Assembly (NCBI GenBank): GCA_023436765.1
Contig: JAEZHX010000103.1
Location: 1-40,237 of the forward strand
Direction: 5' to 3'
From: Bacillota bacterium
Lineage (GTDB): Bacteria; Bacillota; Clostridia; Lachnospirales; Lachnospiraceae
DNA length: 40,237 bases
The notes below the pieces were generated by a model that was given only the letters and a program-made list of their open reading frames with translations, was not told where the DNA came from and made no database searches. A program made the translations under genes and the position numbers. This document shows positions 15,506-23,936 of this stretch, piece by piece. Position 1 is the stretch's first letter, and each line of letters opens with the position of its first letter.

Positions 15506-18124
15506 ATGAAAACAATAAATCAACCTACACCCAAGGAACATGTAGATCAATTAGTTAAAAATGCTCAGGTTGCCCTCGATGAATTTTTGCTGATGGATCA
15601 GGAGTCAATAGATAGAATTGTCCATGAGATGGCATTGGCCGGTCTTGCGAAGCAACAGCAATTGGCTAAAATGGCTATAGAGGAAACAGGAAGAGGAATT
15701 TACGAGGATAAGATTACTAAGAATATCTTCGCCACGGAATTCGTATGGCACTCCATTAAGTATCAGAAGACTGTCGGTATCATTGAAGATAATGAAGAAG
15801 AGGATTATATGATCGTAGCAGAACCGGTAGGAGTAGTAGCCGGAGTTACCCCTGTTACGAATCCCCCCTCTACTACCATGTTCAAGTGCCTTACCTGTAT
15901 TAAAACCAGAAACCCGATTATATTCGGCTTCCATCCCAGTGCCCAGAAATGCTCCGCTGAAGCAGCAAGAACCTTATATGAAGCGGCCAGGAATGCCGGA
16001 GCTCCGGAAAATTGTATTCAATGGATTGAATTTCCTTCCATCGATGCAACCAGAGAGCTTATGAATCATCCGAACGTATCAATGATCCTGGCTACCGGTG
16101 GTTCCGGTATGGTTAAGCAGGCCTATTCCGCAGGAAAGCCTGCCCTCGGTGTTGGACCCGGTAACGTACCGTGTTTTATTGAAAAGACCGCGAACTTAAA
16201 GCGTGCCGTAAACGATCTAGTACTTTCCAAATCCTTTGACAATGGTATGATCTGTGCTTCTGAACAGGCTGCTGTCATTGAAGCTCCAGTATATACCGAG
16301 GTTGTTAACCTAATGAAGAAGGCTGGTTGCTACTTTACCACTAAGGAAGAGAGCAAGCTATTGGAAACCGTCGTCATTAATAAAGATACCGGTAATGTAA
16401 ATGCTGCCATAGTCGGCCAGTCACCTGCTTATATCGCTTCTCTTGCAGGAATTAAAATTCCGGAAGAGACAAAAATTATTTGTACTGAGATTAGCGGTGT
16501 TGGTGAAGGCCATCCCTTATCTAAGGAGAAGTTATCCCCGGTGCTTGCCATTCTGAAGGCTGCTGATGTGGAGGCGGGCTTTAACCTCTGTGAAAAGATG
16601 ATTGATTTGGGCGGTCTTGGCCACTCCAGCGTTATCCACTCCACAGATAATAAAGTAATCAATGCCTTCTCTGCAAAAATGAGGACCGGTCGTATCATTG
16701 TTAATTCCCCCTCTACCCATGGTGCAATCGGAGACCTCTATAATACGAATATGCCATCCTTGACACTGGGCTGCGGCTCCTATGGCGGTAATTCCACTAC
16801 CCATAATGTATCTGCTGTCGATCTTGTCAATTATAAGCGCGTAGCAAAGAGGAGAGTAAATATGCAATGGTTCAAGGTTCCCAGCAAAATCTATTTTGAA
16901 GCAGGCTCTACGTCATATCTGGCTAAGATGCCGGGAATCACCAAGGCCTTCATTGTTACCGATCCTTCTATGACAGAGCTTGGATATGTAAGTAAGGTAT
17001 TATATCAGCTAAGAAAACGTCCTGATTATGTACACTGCGAAATATTTGACCAGGTTGAGCCGGATCCAAGCTTGGATACCATATTAAAGGGTGTTGATGA
17101 AATGAATAAGTTCAAGCCCGATGTCATCATTGCTCTCGGTGGTGGCTCTGCGATAGATGCTGCCAAGGGAATGTGGCTATTCTACGAGCACCCGGAAGCA
17201 GACTTTAAGAACATGTCCTTAAAGTTCCTGGATATCAGAAAAAGAACCTATAAATTTCCTTCCCTTGGCAAGAAGGCTCAGTTCGTAGCGATCCCTACTA
17301 CCTCCGGAACGGGCTCAGAGGTAACTTCCTTTGCCGTCATTTCCGACAAAAAAGAGAATAAGAAATATCCACTGGCTGATTACGAGCTGACTCCTGATGT
17401 GGCAATAATTGATCCGGATTTTGTTATGAGTGTTCCTAAGAAATCCACAGCATGGACCGGAATGGACGTGTTAACTCACGCAATCGAAGCATATGTCTCC
17501 ATCCTTGCTTCCGATTATACCGATGCTCTTGCTATTCACGCAATCGATATGGTATTCCGGTATCTGAAGGACTCCTATGACAAAGGTGCTGCAGATCCTA
17601 TCGCCAGAGAGAAGATGCATAATGCTTCTACCTTAGCAGGTATGGCATTTACAAACGCCTTTCTGGGAATTAACCACTCCTTGGCTCATAAGCTGGGTGG
17701 CGAGTACCACATTCCCCATGGCTGTGCCAATGCAATCCTGCTACCACATGTCATCCGTTATAACGGTGTGGAATGCCCGACTAAGTTTACCTCTTGGCCA
17801 AAATACGAAAGTTACATTGTAAGTGATAAAATTTATGAGCTGATGCTTCGACTTGGTAAGAATCCGAAAAACAAAGCAGATGCAGTAGAAATGCTTGCCA
17901 GAGATGTAGAGGAGCTGAATAAGCACCTTGGTATTCCCGCTACCTTAAAAGAGTATGGTATCGATGAGAAATCCTTCCTCACTAAGCTTCCCGAGCTAGC
18001 CGACTTAGCCTTTGGTGACCAGTGTACCACAGCAAACCCTAGGTTGCCTCTGGTTAGTGAATTGGAAGAGCTGTACATGATCGCTTACTATGGTAAGGAC
18101 ATGGTACCCGTAAAAACAAAGTAA
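15506..18124 (+). CDS. adhE: Bifunctional acetaldehyde-CoA / alcohol dehydrogenase
   Basis: Fermentative enzyme that reduces acetyl-CoA to acetaldehyde and then ethanol, oxidising two NADH; AdhE proteins form long spirosome filaments in the cytosol. The N-terminal aldehyde dehydrogenase half (about 1-440) has catalytic Cys250 in NGMICASEQ. The C-terminal iron-dependent alcohol dehydrogenase half (about 450-865) has the NAD loop ALGGGSAIDAAKG, TTSGTGSEVTSFAV and the iron-ligand region LTHAIEAY...GINHSLAHKLGGEYHIPHG. The length of 872 is normal. The start ATG 15506 lies 6 nt from AGGAGG (15494-15499); the in-frame ATG at 15500 would abut that site. It is a single gene, apparently Rex-controlled and terminated at 18181, and it opposes the strand of its neighbours. 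Confidence 0.96.
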   Translation: MKTINQPTPKEHVDQLVKNAQVALDEFLLMDQESIDRIVHEMALAGLAKQQQLAKMAIEETGRGIYEDKITKNIFATEFVWHSIKYQKTVGIIEDNEEEDYMIVAEPVGVVAGVTPVTNPPSTTMFKCLTCIKTRNPIIFGFHPSAQKCSAEAARTLYEAARNAGAPENCIQWIEFPSIDATRELMNHPNVSMILATGGSGMVKQAYSAGKPALGVGPGNVPCFIEKTANLKRAVNDLVLSKSFDNGMICASEQAAVIEAPVYTEVVNLMKKAGCYFTTKEESKLLETVVINKDTGNVNAAIVGQSPAYIASLAGIKIPEETKIICTEISGVGEGHPLSKEKLSPVLAILKAADVEAGFNLCEKMIDLGGLGHSSVIHSTDNKVINAFSAKMRTGRIIVNSPSTHGAIGDLYNTNMPSLTLGCGSYGGNSTTHNVSAVDLVNYKRVAKRRVNMQWFKVPSKIYFEAGSTSYLAKMPGITKAFIVTDPSMTELGYVSKVLYQLRKRPDYVHCEIFDQVEPDPSLDTILKGVDEMNKFKPDVIIALGGGSAIDAAKGMWLFYEHPEADFKNMSLKFLDIRKRTYKFPSLGKKAQFVAIPTTSGTGSEVTSFAVISDKKENKKYPLADYELTPDVAIIDPDFVMSVPKKSTAWTGMDVLTHAIEAYVSILASDYTDALAIHAIDMVFRYLKDSYDKGAADPIAREKMHNASTLAGMAFTNAFLGINHSLAHKLGGEYHIPHGCANAILLPHVIRYNGVECPTKFTSWPKYESYIVSDKIYELMLRLGKNPKNKADAVEMLARDVEELNKHLGIPATLKEYGIDEKSFLTKLPELADLAFGDQCTTANPRLPLVSELEELYMIAYYGKDMVPVKTK

Positions 18125-18180
18125 TAATAGTTAAGGATCATCATTCACCTTCTAACTATATCATAATACAATATAAAACA

Positions 18181-18200
18181 GGCTGGACATATGTCCAGCC
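18181..18200. terminator. Bidirectional terminator between adhE and the DUF4446 gene
   Basis: The 20-bp perfect palindrome GGCTGGACATATGTCCAGCC is preceded by AAAACA and followed by TCTTCCTTT. It therefore has a T-rich tail on either strand and can end both adhE and the convergent parA-parB-DUF4446 transcript. Confidence 0.7.
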
Positions 18201-18293
18201 TCTTCCTTTAACATTATTTCTCTGTAAAAGTCATTCCATTTTATTTAAGGTGATCCGCATTGCAGCGATTGCATTCTTAATATCTATATCTGT

Positions 18294-18806
18294 CTATTCC
18301 ATATACTTACCACTGTTTAGAGCCTGATTTAGGGCAGTCCTCTCATCCTCTGAGAGTTCAAGGAAGGATTCCCCTTTGATAATTTCCTTCAGGTATGTGT
18401 AACAGCCTTCCCGGCTGCTGTGGACAGAGTTAAGTAGGATTCCGTTATTATTCTTATCAAGAAGAGCTAGAACAAAGCTCAGCTTCCCACCCATTTCTTT
18501 AAACGCATCGTATTTAACAACTCCTACCTTCTGATATGTAATCAGGAGATTGTCTTTGATGTTATTCAGTTCCTCATGAATTAGTTTTGAATCTGATTTC
18601 AGAGTGTCAATGTCTGCAAATCGTGCAAGTATTTTTGATTCAAGATTTATTCCGTCCGAACCGGTCATAAACTTCTTGTATTTCACCTTCATCTTATGAA
18701 GCTTTGCCATACTGATAATTAATAAAACGAGCAGAAGCAGGCTGAATGCTGTAAATCCTGCAAAAAATAAGTCAATGTTATTATTTATGATTTCCTTGAG
18801 ATTCAT
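18294..18806 (-). CDS. DUF4446 family membrane-anchored protein
   Basis: The 170-residue protein has one N-terminal membrane helix (about 12-33, FFAGFTAFSLLLLVLLIISMA), then a charged helical linker and a compact C-terminal domain with the block GVVKYDAFKEMGGKLSFVLALLDKNNNGILLNS. That block is characteristic of DUF4446 proteins, commonly encoded next to parB in Clostridia. The function is unknown. The genetic link suggests a role near the origin, chromosome segregation or division, but this is inference. GGAGG lies 9 nt before the ATG. It follows parB after 59 bp. Confidence 0.8.
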   Translation of the reverse strand: MNLKEIINNNIDLFFAGFTAFSLLLLVLLIISMAKLHKMKVKYKKFMTGSDGINLESKILARFADIDTLKSDSKLIHEELNNIKDNLLITYQKVGVVKYDAFKEMGGKLSFVLALLDKNNNGILLNSVHSSREGCYTYLKEIIKGESFLELSEDERTALNQALNSGKYME

Positions 18807-18865
18807 CTCTACGTTCCTCCATAAACGAGCTTAAGTATTTACATATATTGGCATTTTGTGTGTTT

Positions 18866-19747
18866 TTAGCTTAAGGTCTCAAACAATTCAATGATCCGTT
18901 CCAGCTCTTCATTGGAATAGTATTCAATTTCGATCTTGCCCTTATCCTTTTGTTTTCTATGTATGGATACCTTTGTTCCTATAATATTACGAATTTTCTC
19001 TTCCAGTTCACGGTATATAAATTCCTTCTCATCAGTTACTGCATATTGTTTTTGCGGTTTATTACTGAGAATCTGCTTTACTAGTTTTTCTGTTTCACGG
19101 ACACTCATCTTTTCGTCAAAAATTTTGCAGGCTGTATGATACTGCATCTCCAAGTCCTCAATCGGGAGAAGTGCTCTGGCATGTCCACTGGATAGAATAT
19201 CATCCATTAGCATTTGCTGAATTCTTTCATCCAATTTGAGCAGCCTGATCGAGTTTGTAACTGCAGCTCGGCTTTTCGATACTCGATCAGCTAATTCATC
19301 CTGTTTCAAATGAAACTCCTGAATAAGTCTTTGATAGGCTAAAGCTTCTTCAATCGGATTTAAGTCTTCTCTCTGAATATTCTCTATCAGAGCTATTTCC
19401 ACGATTTCCTGTGGGGTGTAATCTTTAATAATGACCGGTACTTCCTTTAGTCCAGCAATTCTGGCAGCGCGCCATCTTCTCTCTCCAGCTATTATTTCGT
19501 AGTATTTTTCTCTCCTCTGAACAATTAGAGGTTCTATTATGCCATATTGCTTGATGGAATCCGCAAGCTCTTGCAGAGAGTCCTCGTCAAACCTCTTTCT
19601 GGGCTGTAATTTATTCGGCTCTATCTGCCTGATTGGTATTAATGTTTCACGTGAAACATCACCCGACTTAGGAGTCTCTGTTTCCATGATCCGCTCCGGT
19701 ATCATTATATCCAGTCCCTTGCCTAGCCCCTTCTTTACTGCGGACAT
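18866..19747 (-). CDS. parB: Chromosome-partitioning protein ParB (Spo0J)
   Basis: CTP-dependent DNA clamp that loads at parS sites, spreads, recruits SMC and works with ParA to segregate origins. The N-terminus KKGLGKGLDIMIPE is typical. The CTP-binding domain has LQPRKRFDEDSLQELADSI, GERRWRAARIAGLKEVPVI and ENIQREDLNPIEEA. The helix-turn-helix parS-binding domain covers about 130-200 (QDELADRVSKSRAAVTNSIRLL), and a C-terminal dimerisation segment follows. The ATG 19747 is set by GGAGG 7 nt upstream; an in-frame start at 19768 would overlap the parA stop. A parS site lies inside the gene and encodes VSRET, as in B. subtilis spo0J. No Noc paralogue is present. Confidence 0.95.
   Translation of the reverse strand: MSAVKKGLGKGLDIMIPERIMETETPKSGDVSRETLIPIRQIEPNKLQPRKRFDEDSLQELADSIKQYGIIEPLIVQRREKYYEIIAGERRWRAARIAGLKEVPVIIKDYTPQEIVEIALIENIQREDLNPIEEALAYQRLIQEFHLKQDELADRVSKSRAAVTNSIRLLKLDERIQQMLMDDILSSGHARALLPIEDLEMQYHTACKIFDEKMSVRETEKLVKQILSNKPQKQYAVTDEKEFIYRELEEKIRNIIGTKVSIHRKQKDKGKIEIEYYSNEELERIIELFETLS
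19643..19658. promoter_or_regulatory. parS site 1, inside parB
   Basis: TGTTTCACGTGAAACA is a perfect palindrome that fits the parS consensus TGTTNCACGTGAAACA. It lies within the parB coding region, where it encodes part of DVSRET. Confidence 0.95.
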
Positions 19748-19767
19748 ATTACTTCCTCCTTTAAACA

Positions 19768-20589
19768 CTATTTTTGTCTGCGGTATTTCAGTTCACCAAT
19801 TTCATTCTTAGCATACATCTCGGCTTCATCTTTCTCTATTACTTCCATTGCAAGCTGCCGATATCCGTCTGCCCCGGCAGACTTCGGATCGTAGAGGTTA
19901 ATTGGCAACCCATGGCTTGGTGCTTCCGCCAATCTAACGTTTCTGGGAATGATGGTTTTATAAATGTTTTGCTTTAAATTTGTCTTCACATTCTCTACAA
20001 CCTGAAGTGATAGATTGGTACGGGCATCAAACATCGTAAAGACGACACCTTCCATCTCCAATTCAGGATTAAGTCTTTGCTTTACAAGATTAATTGTATG
20101 AATCAGTTGTGTTAGTCCCTCCAGCGCATAGAACTCACACTGTATAGGGACCAAGACAGTATCTGCTGTTGTCATTGCATTAACCGTAAGTGTATTTAGA
20201 GATGGGGGACAGTCAATAATAATGAAATCGTACTCATCACGAATTTTATCAATATGCTTTTTTAGTATGTACTCCCTGCCTTCAATGCCAATTAACTCAA
20301 TCTCAGCACCTGCTAGATTTACGTTAGACGGCAGAATATCTAAATTCTTGATAATTTCACTTGTAATCCGGCATTCCTCCAGAGTACAATCTCCAATCAT
20401 CATTTGATAGATCGTATTCTTTAATTTATTCTTATCAATCCCTAATCCACTAGAGGTATTTCCCTGCGGATCGATGTCAATTGTGAGTACCTTCCTATTC
20501 TTTTCTGCTAAGCAGGCAGATAAATTAATTGCTGTCGTAGTCTTTCCGACTCCGCCTTTCTGGTTTGCAATTGCTATTACTCTTGCCAT
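19768..20589 (-). CDS. parA: Chromosome-partitioning ATPase ParA (Soj)
   Basis: Walker-type ATPase that binds DNA non-specifically and cooperates with ParB in origin segregation; Soj proteins also act on DnaA. The deviant Walker A motif KGGVGKTTT lies at about 10-18 with the signature lysine. DIDPQGNTSSGLG, the Walker B strand DFIIIDCPPSLNTLT and the C-terminal RLAEAPSHGLPI block are all typical. The 273 residues are too few for a plasmid ParA with an N-terminal helix-turn-helix, so this is the chromosomal type. GGAGG lies 8 nt before the ATG, and parB follows after 20 bp. Confidence 0.95.
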   Translation of the reverse strand: MARVIAIANQKGGVGKTTTAINLSACLAEKNRKVLTIDIDPQGNTSSGLGIDKNKLKNTIYQMMIGDCTLEECRITSEIIKNLDILPSNVNLAGAEIELIGIEGREYILKKHIDKIRDEYDFIIIDCPPSLNTLTVNAMTTADTVLVPIQCEFYALEGLTQLIHTINLVKQRLNPELEMEGVVFTMFDARTNLSLQVVENVKTNLKQNIYKTIIPRNVRLAEAPSHGLPINLYDPKSAGADGYRQLAMEVIEKDEAEMYAKNEIGELKYRRQK

Positions 20590-20650
20590 TTTACTGCCCT
20601 CCCCAATTTCTTACCCTGTGTTATTTTACAAACCATCTTTCACAAATCAC

Positions 20651-20659
20651 ATTATAACA
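20651..20659 (-). promoter_or_regulatory. Extended -10 promoter of parA
   Basis: On the minus strand TGTTATAAT (20659-20651) is an exact extended -10 element, 62 bp before the parA ATG. No good -35 is seen, which is usual for this promoter class. The upstream 20660-20719 is AT-rich without a gene. Confidence 0.5.
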
Positions 20660-20719
20660 TTAATTATTATAGATAGCTATAATAAATAAAGGAAAAATCA
20701 TTTTTATAACATTGTTTCA

Positions 20720-20735
20720 TGTTTCACGTGAAACA
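20720..20735. promoter_or_regulatory. parS site 2, upstream of parA
   Basis: TGTTTCACGTGAAACA is identical to site 1. It lies about 60 bp upstream of the parA -10 element, in the gap between parA and the degU-like gene. Confidence 0.95.
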
Positions 20736-20750
20736 TCCATGGGCTAACAA

Positions 20751-20782
20751 AAAAGGAATGTTTCACGTGAAACATTCCTTTT
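20751..20782 (-). terminator. Terminator of the degS-degU-like operon with parS site 3 in its stem
   Basis: A perfect 32-bp palindrome is centred on 20766/20767. Its middle 16 bp (20759-20774) is a third exact parS sequence, extended by AAAAGGAA and TTCCTTTT arms. On the minus strand the palindrome is followed by further T residues (TTTTTTG in total) and begins 11 bp after the stop of the response-regulator gene at 20794, so it also has the form of an intrinsic terminator for that gene. The parS assignment is firm; the terminator function is predicted. Confidence 0.8.
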
Positions 20783-20793
20783 AGATATTTACA

Positions 20794-21450
20794 TTAGAAA
20801 ATATCAACGAAATTATTCTTTATTGCATAGACAGCTGCTTGCGTTCTGTCTGATACATTAATCTTTTTAAAAATATTTGATACATGATTCTTTACGGTCT
20901 TCTCACTGATATCCAGAGTGTATGCAATTTCCTTATTAAACAGGCCTTCTGCCAGAAGCTTTAATACCTCAATTTCTCTTCTGGTAAGATCATCATCGAA
21001 GTTACTTGAGAATGCATTCTTCTCTTCCATTCTTTCCTTGAGCATAGGAGTGAGTTCAGGTTGTATAAAGGTTTCTCCTCGATAGAGGCAAAAAATAGCT
21101 TTCTTTAGTACGGAGGAATCTGAATCCTTTAAGACATAACCGTCTACTCCTATTTCAACTGCTCGGACTAAATACTCCACTTCATTATGAATTGTTAGAA
21201 TTAATACTCTAATGTTCTTCTTTTTTTCCCTAAGATGCTGAAGAACCTTTAACCCATTCATATTTGGCATATTTATGTCCAATAGTAATACATCTGTTGA
21301 TACCTTATCGAGTAATTCTATGCATTGCTTACCATCACTGGCTTCCCCATTTACTACAATATCTCCGTCCAACTCTAGAATTTGCTTTATTCCTTCTCTG
21401 ACCATAGAATGATCATCCGCTATGATGATATTAATCGGTTTGCTCATCAT
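20794..21450 (-). CDS. NarL/DegU-type response regulator
   Basis: Two-component transcription regulator, cytosolic. The receiver domain has the acidic pair D12-D13 (IIIADDHSMVREG), phospho-acceptor Asp58 (LLLDINMPNMNG), the conserved Thr in LILTIHNE and the Lys in YVLKDSDS. A LuxR-type helix-turn-helix occupies about 150-215 (LTRREIEVLKLLAEGLFNKEIAYTLDISEKTVKNHVSNIFKKI). The layout resembles DegU/LiaR/ComA proteins, but the sequence alone does not tell which genes it controls. It overlaps the upstream kinase gene by 20 bp; AAGGGGG fits either ATG 21450 or ATG 21447. The partner is the kinase encoded immediately before it. Confidence 0.88.
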   Translation of the reverse strand: MMSKPINIIIADDHSMVREGIKQILELDGDIVVNGEASDGKQCIELLDKVSTDVLLLDINMPNMNGLKVLQHLREKKKNIRVLILTIHNEVEYLVRAVEIGVDGYVLKDSDSSVLKKAIFCLYRGETFIQPELTPMLKERMEEKNAFSSNFDDDLTRREIEVLKLLAEGLFNKEIAYTLDISEKTVKNHVSNIFKKINVSDRTQAAVYAIKNNFVDIF

Positions 21451-22468
21451 TATCCCCCTTGCACTTTGTTAAAGGTACATTAATCGTAATATCGGTACCC
21501 TTATTAGTCTCTGAATGTATCTTCAAAGTCCCTGATAATAAGTATACTCTTTCTTTCATGATGGATAAGCCGTATCCCGAATTGTGTTCAGGAATTATTT
21601 CCATCTGTTTTTCTGAGTTGAATCCAATACCGTCATCCTTAATAGATACCATGATGTTATTTATATCATAAATAATATTGATATCAATTCTGCTTGCCTT
21701 CGCATGTTTTATTACATTGTGGCAGGCTTCCTGTACTACCCGGAATAAAGATAACTTCACTACTGGCAGAATATTTTCATTCTCTTGATTATATTTCACA
21801 TATACTTTAATATCATGGCTAGTCATCAGCTGTTTAGCATATCTCTCTATGGTAACCGCCAGACCAAGATCATCCAAAGACATTGGCTTAAGGTTATAGA
21901 TGATTTCTCTCATTTCATTAATGACCATTTTTACATTATTTGCCATAACGGTTAGCTCAAGCTTTGCTCTTGGGGGGTCCATTTCGACAAGTCTTGAACA
22001 TAAATCGATTTTATGAACCAGACCGGTCAGATTCTGTACCGTGGAATCATGAAGATCCCTGGCAATTCTCTGTCTATCCTTTTCCTGACTTTCCAGTATA
22101 CTTAGTCCCAAATCGTTCTGATACTTAATATTTTTGTCTATCATTGTACCAGCAGCATTTAAATGGCAGATATTATTCTGAAGCTTTGTCTCCTCCGTCA
22201 ATAACTTCTCCAGTTTACACCGCTCCTGTTGAATGCATGCAGTTATCTCATCCACATCAAAGGATTTATTGTTTGGTGTAAAAATATTTGATTTATCAGC
22301 GTAGTACTGATTTGCTAAGGATAGTTTATCTTCCCAATCAGATAATTGATCCATAATGATCTTTTTCTTATTGAGAAGTTCTTCTTCCCAACTCTTATAC
22401 TCAATGGCGAGTTCCTTTAGGAAATTGGCCATCTCCTCCGCTTTGAATAAATCTACATCCTTAACCAA
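21431..22468 (-). CDS. DegS-like cytosolic sensor histidine kinase (HisKA_3 type)
   Basis: Sensor kinase without any membrane segment, as in B. subtilis DegS. The N-terminal half (about 1-125) is highly charged and helical, probably a coiled-coil sensor related to the DegS N-terminus. The HisKA_3 dimerisation domain carries phospho-acceptor His140 in RIARDLHDSTVQNL. The ATPase domain has VQEACHNVIKHAKAS, DDGIGF and GYGLSIMKERV. The start TTG 22468 has AAGGA about 10 nt upstream. An alternative ATG at 22432 (residue 13) has GGAGG only 2 nt away, so the start is uncertain. It overlaps the response-regulator gene downstream. The signal and regulon are unknown. The 156-bp gap upstream (22469-22624) holds a cre-like palindrome and AT-rich promoter-like sequence. 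Confidence 0.85.
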   Translation of the reverse strand: MVKDVDLFKAEEMANFLKELAIEYKSWEEELLNKKKIIMDQLSDWEDKLSLANQYYADKSNIFTPNNKSFDVDEITACIQQERCKLEKLLTEETKLQNNICHLNAAGTMIDKNIKYQNDLGLSILESQEKDRQRIARDLHDSTVQNLTGLVHKIDLCSRLVEMDPPRAKLELTVMANNVKMVINEMREIIYNLKPMSLDDLGLAVTIERYAKQLMTSHDIKVYVKYNQENENILPVVKLSLFRVVQEACHNVIKHAKASRIDINIIYDINNIMVSIKDDGIGFNSEKQMEIIPEHNSGYGLSIMKERVYLLSGTLKIHSETNKGTDITINVPLTKCKGDNDEQTD

Positions 22469-22624
22469 GCTGAATCCGTCCTTGCTCTGTATATTTGTAC
22501 AATCACTTTCAGCGACTACTTAATAAAGTTTATCATTTCCAAAAAAGCGCTTCCTGTTTATATCATATAACAGTTCTAATCATTTTTAAAGTATTTTTTA
22601 CATTATATTGTAATTTCTTATACA

Positions 22625-23080
22625 TTATATAGATTTACCGCAACATTTTCCATCAGTTACTTCGTATGACATATTTATTCTTACTATTTGGTTACTATTT
22701 ATACTTTTTTCATCCTTAAAAAAGCCAAGCTTCATAAAATACTCGGTCATTTCATTTTTACAACTTAATGTTACTTTCTTTATCCCATTGGTTTTCGCCT
22801 TATCAATCAACATTCGAGTAACAAACTCACCATAGGCTCTCCCGCGATATTCGGGTAATACAGCTACACTTACGATCCTGGCCTCCTTTTGGTTCAGCAT
22901 CATACAGCCGGCTGCTGCAGGGTAATTCTCCTCTGCACCTTCGTATACAAGTACCTGAATCATGGTATCCCTTTCCTCTATTTTAGATTCCAGTATATAC
23001 GGATTTAAGGATACCTTGCGAAAGATATCCTCAACTATTTTCCGCTCCCCGTCCTCTGTTACGAACCTTCCTTGAATCAT
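22625..23080 (-). CDS. GNAT family N-acetyltransferase
   Basis: Small acetyl-CoA-dependent acetyltransferase; the substrate cannot be told from sequence. The acetyl-CoA pyrophosphate-binding loop lies in VAVLPEYRGRAYGEFVTRMLIDKA (the RGRAYG segment matches Q/RxxGxG/A), after a beta strand ARIVSVAV, and NGIKKVTLSCKNEMTEYFMKLGFF is the usual C-terminal half. The C-terminus has an unusual Cys pair (GKCCGKSI). The ATG 23080 is chosen because GAGGAG lies 6 nt upstream; an in-frame TTG at 23098 is possible. It lies 35 bp after rsmG and is probably cotranscribed. Confidence 0.85.
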   Translation of the reverse strand: MIQGRFVTEDGERKIVEDIFRKVSLNPYILESKIEERDTMIQVLVYEGAEENYPAAAGCMMLNQKEARIVSVAVLPEYRGRAYGEFVTRMLIDKAKTNGIKKVTLSCKNEMTEYFMKLGFFKDEKSINSNQIVRINMSYEVTDGKCCGKSI

Positions 23081-23115
23081 GCTTCTCTCCTCGACCAAAT
23101 TTCAATCTTCTTATC

Positions 23116-23847
23116 CTAATGTAATGGCTCTTTTATAGGTTTTCCGGCACTTCTTGGATACTTTAAGGGTGTTGCTTTCGTTTTATGAATTAAGATAAGG
23201 GTTCGATCCATGTCAGTCCCAGGTAATCGGAATTTTTCGGTCCTCTCTATCTCGGCACCCAGGATACGGATTGCCCCTACCGCTTCCTCTTTTTCCTCCT
23301 GAATCATTCCGGATTTATAAGGGATGAAATATCCTCCCTGTTTTACATACGGTAAACAGTATTCCGAGAGTACTGGCAGCTTTGCCACCGCCCTGGAAAC
23401 ACAGAAATCAAAGCTTTCTCTATAACCTATCTCTCTGCCGTAGTCCTCGGCTCTTCCATGTACTGCTATGATATCTGATAAGCCCAATGACTTTATTGTT
23501 TCGTCCAAAAAAAGAATTCGTTTCTTCAGAGAATCAATGAGTACTACCTTTAGTCCGGGAAAGGCTATTTTTAAAGGGAGTCCCGGAAATCCTGCGCCGG
23601 TTCCCATATCAAGAAGTCTCTCTGAATTTAGGGTAGTAACCTTTATCAGGGATAGGCTATCAAGAAAATGCTTTATTACTACATCCTCGAATTCCGTTAT
23701 CGCCGTAAGATTCATTACTTTATTCCATTCCACCAGTAGCTCATAATAACGAAGAAACTGTTGCAGCTGTTCTTCCTCCAGATGAATGTGAAGATCCTCT
23801 AGGCCACTGATGAAGCGATTCATTCCCTGATTGCTTACATTCTCCAT
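23116..23847 (-). CDS. rsmG: 16S rRNA (guanine527-N7)-methyltransferase RsmG
   Basis: SAM-dependent enzyme that methylates N7 of G527 in the 530 loop of 16S rRNA; loss gives low-level streptomycin resistance in other bacteria. Motif I is LLDMGTGAGFPGLPLKI (about 79-95), with upstream NLTAITEFEDVVIKHFLDSL and the RAVAKLPVLSEYCLPYVKQGG block, all family-typical. It is 243 residues, near the usual 230-240, with a basic C-terminal tail. It lies 89 bp after mnmG, the conserved gidA-gidB order. Confidence 0.95.
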   Translation of the reverse strand: MENVSNQGMNRFISGLEDLHIHLEEEQLQQFLRYYELLVEWNKVMNLTAITEFEDVVIKHFLDSLSLIKVTTLNSERLLDMGTGAGFPGLPLKIAFPGLKVVLIDSLKKRILFLDETIKSLGLSDIIAVHGRAEDYGREIGYRESFDFCVSRAVAKLPVLSEYCLPYVKQGGYFIPYKSGMIQEEKEEAVGAIRILGAEIERTEKFRLPGTDMDRTLILIHKTKATPLKYPRSAGKPIKEPLH

Positions 23848-23936
23848 AATTTCGTTTCCTTTCTCTGGGAGATATCCAGTTTAATATGATTTACCATGCT
23901 TAGCTCCGAAGTTATCTTAACTAGTCTAAATATTTA

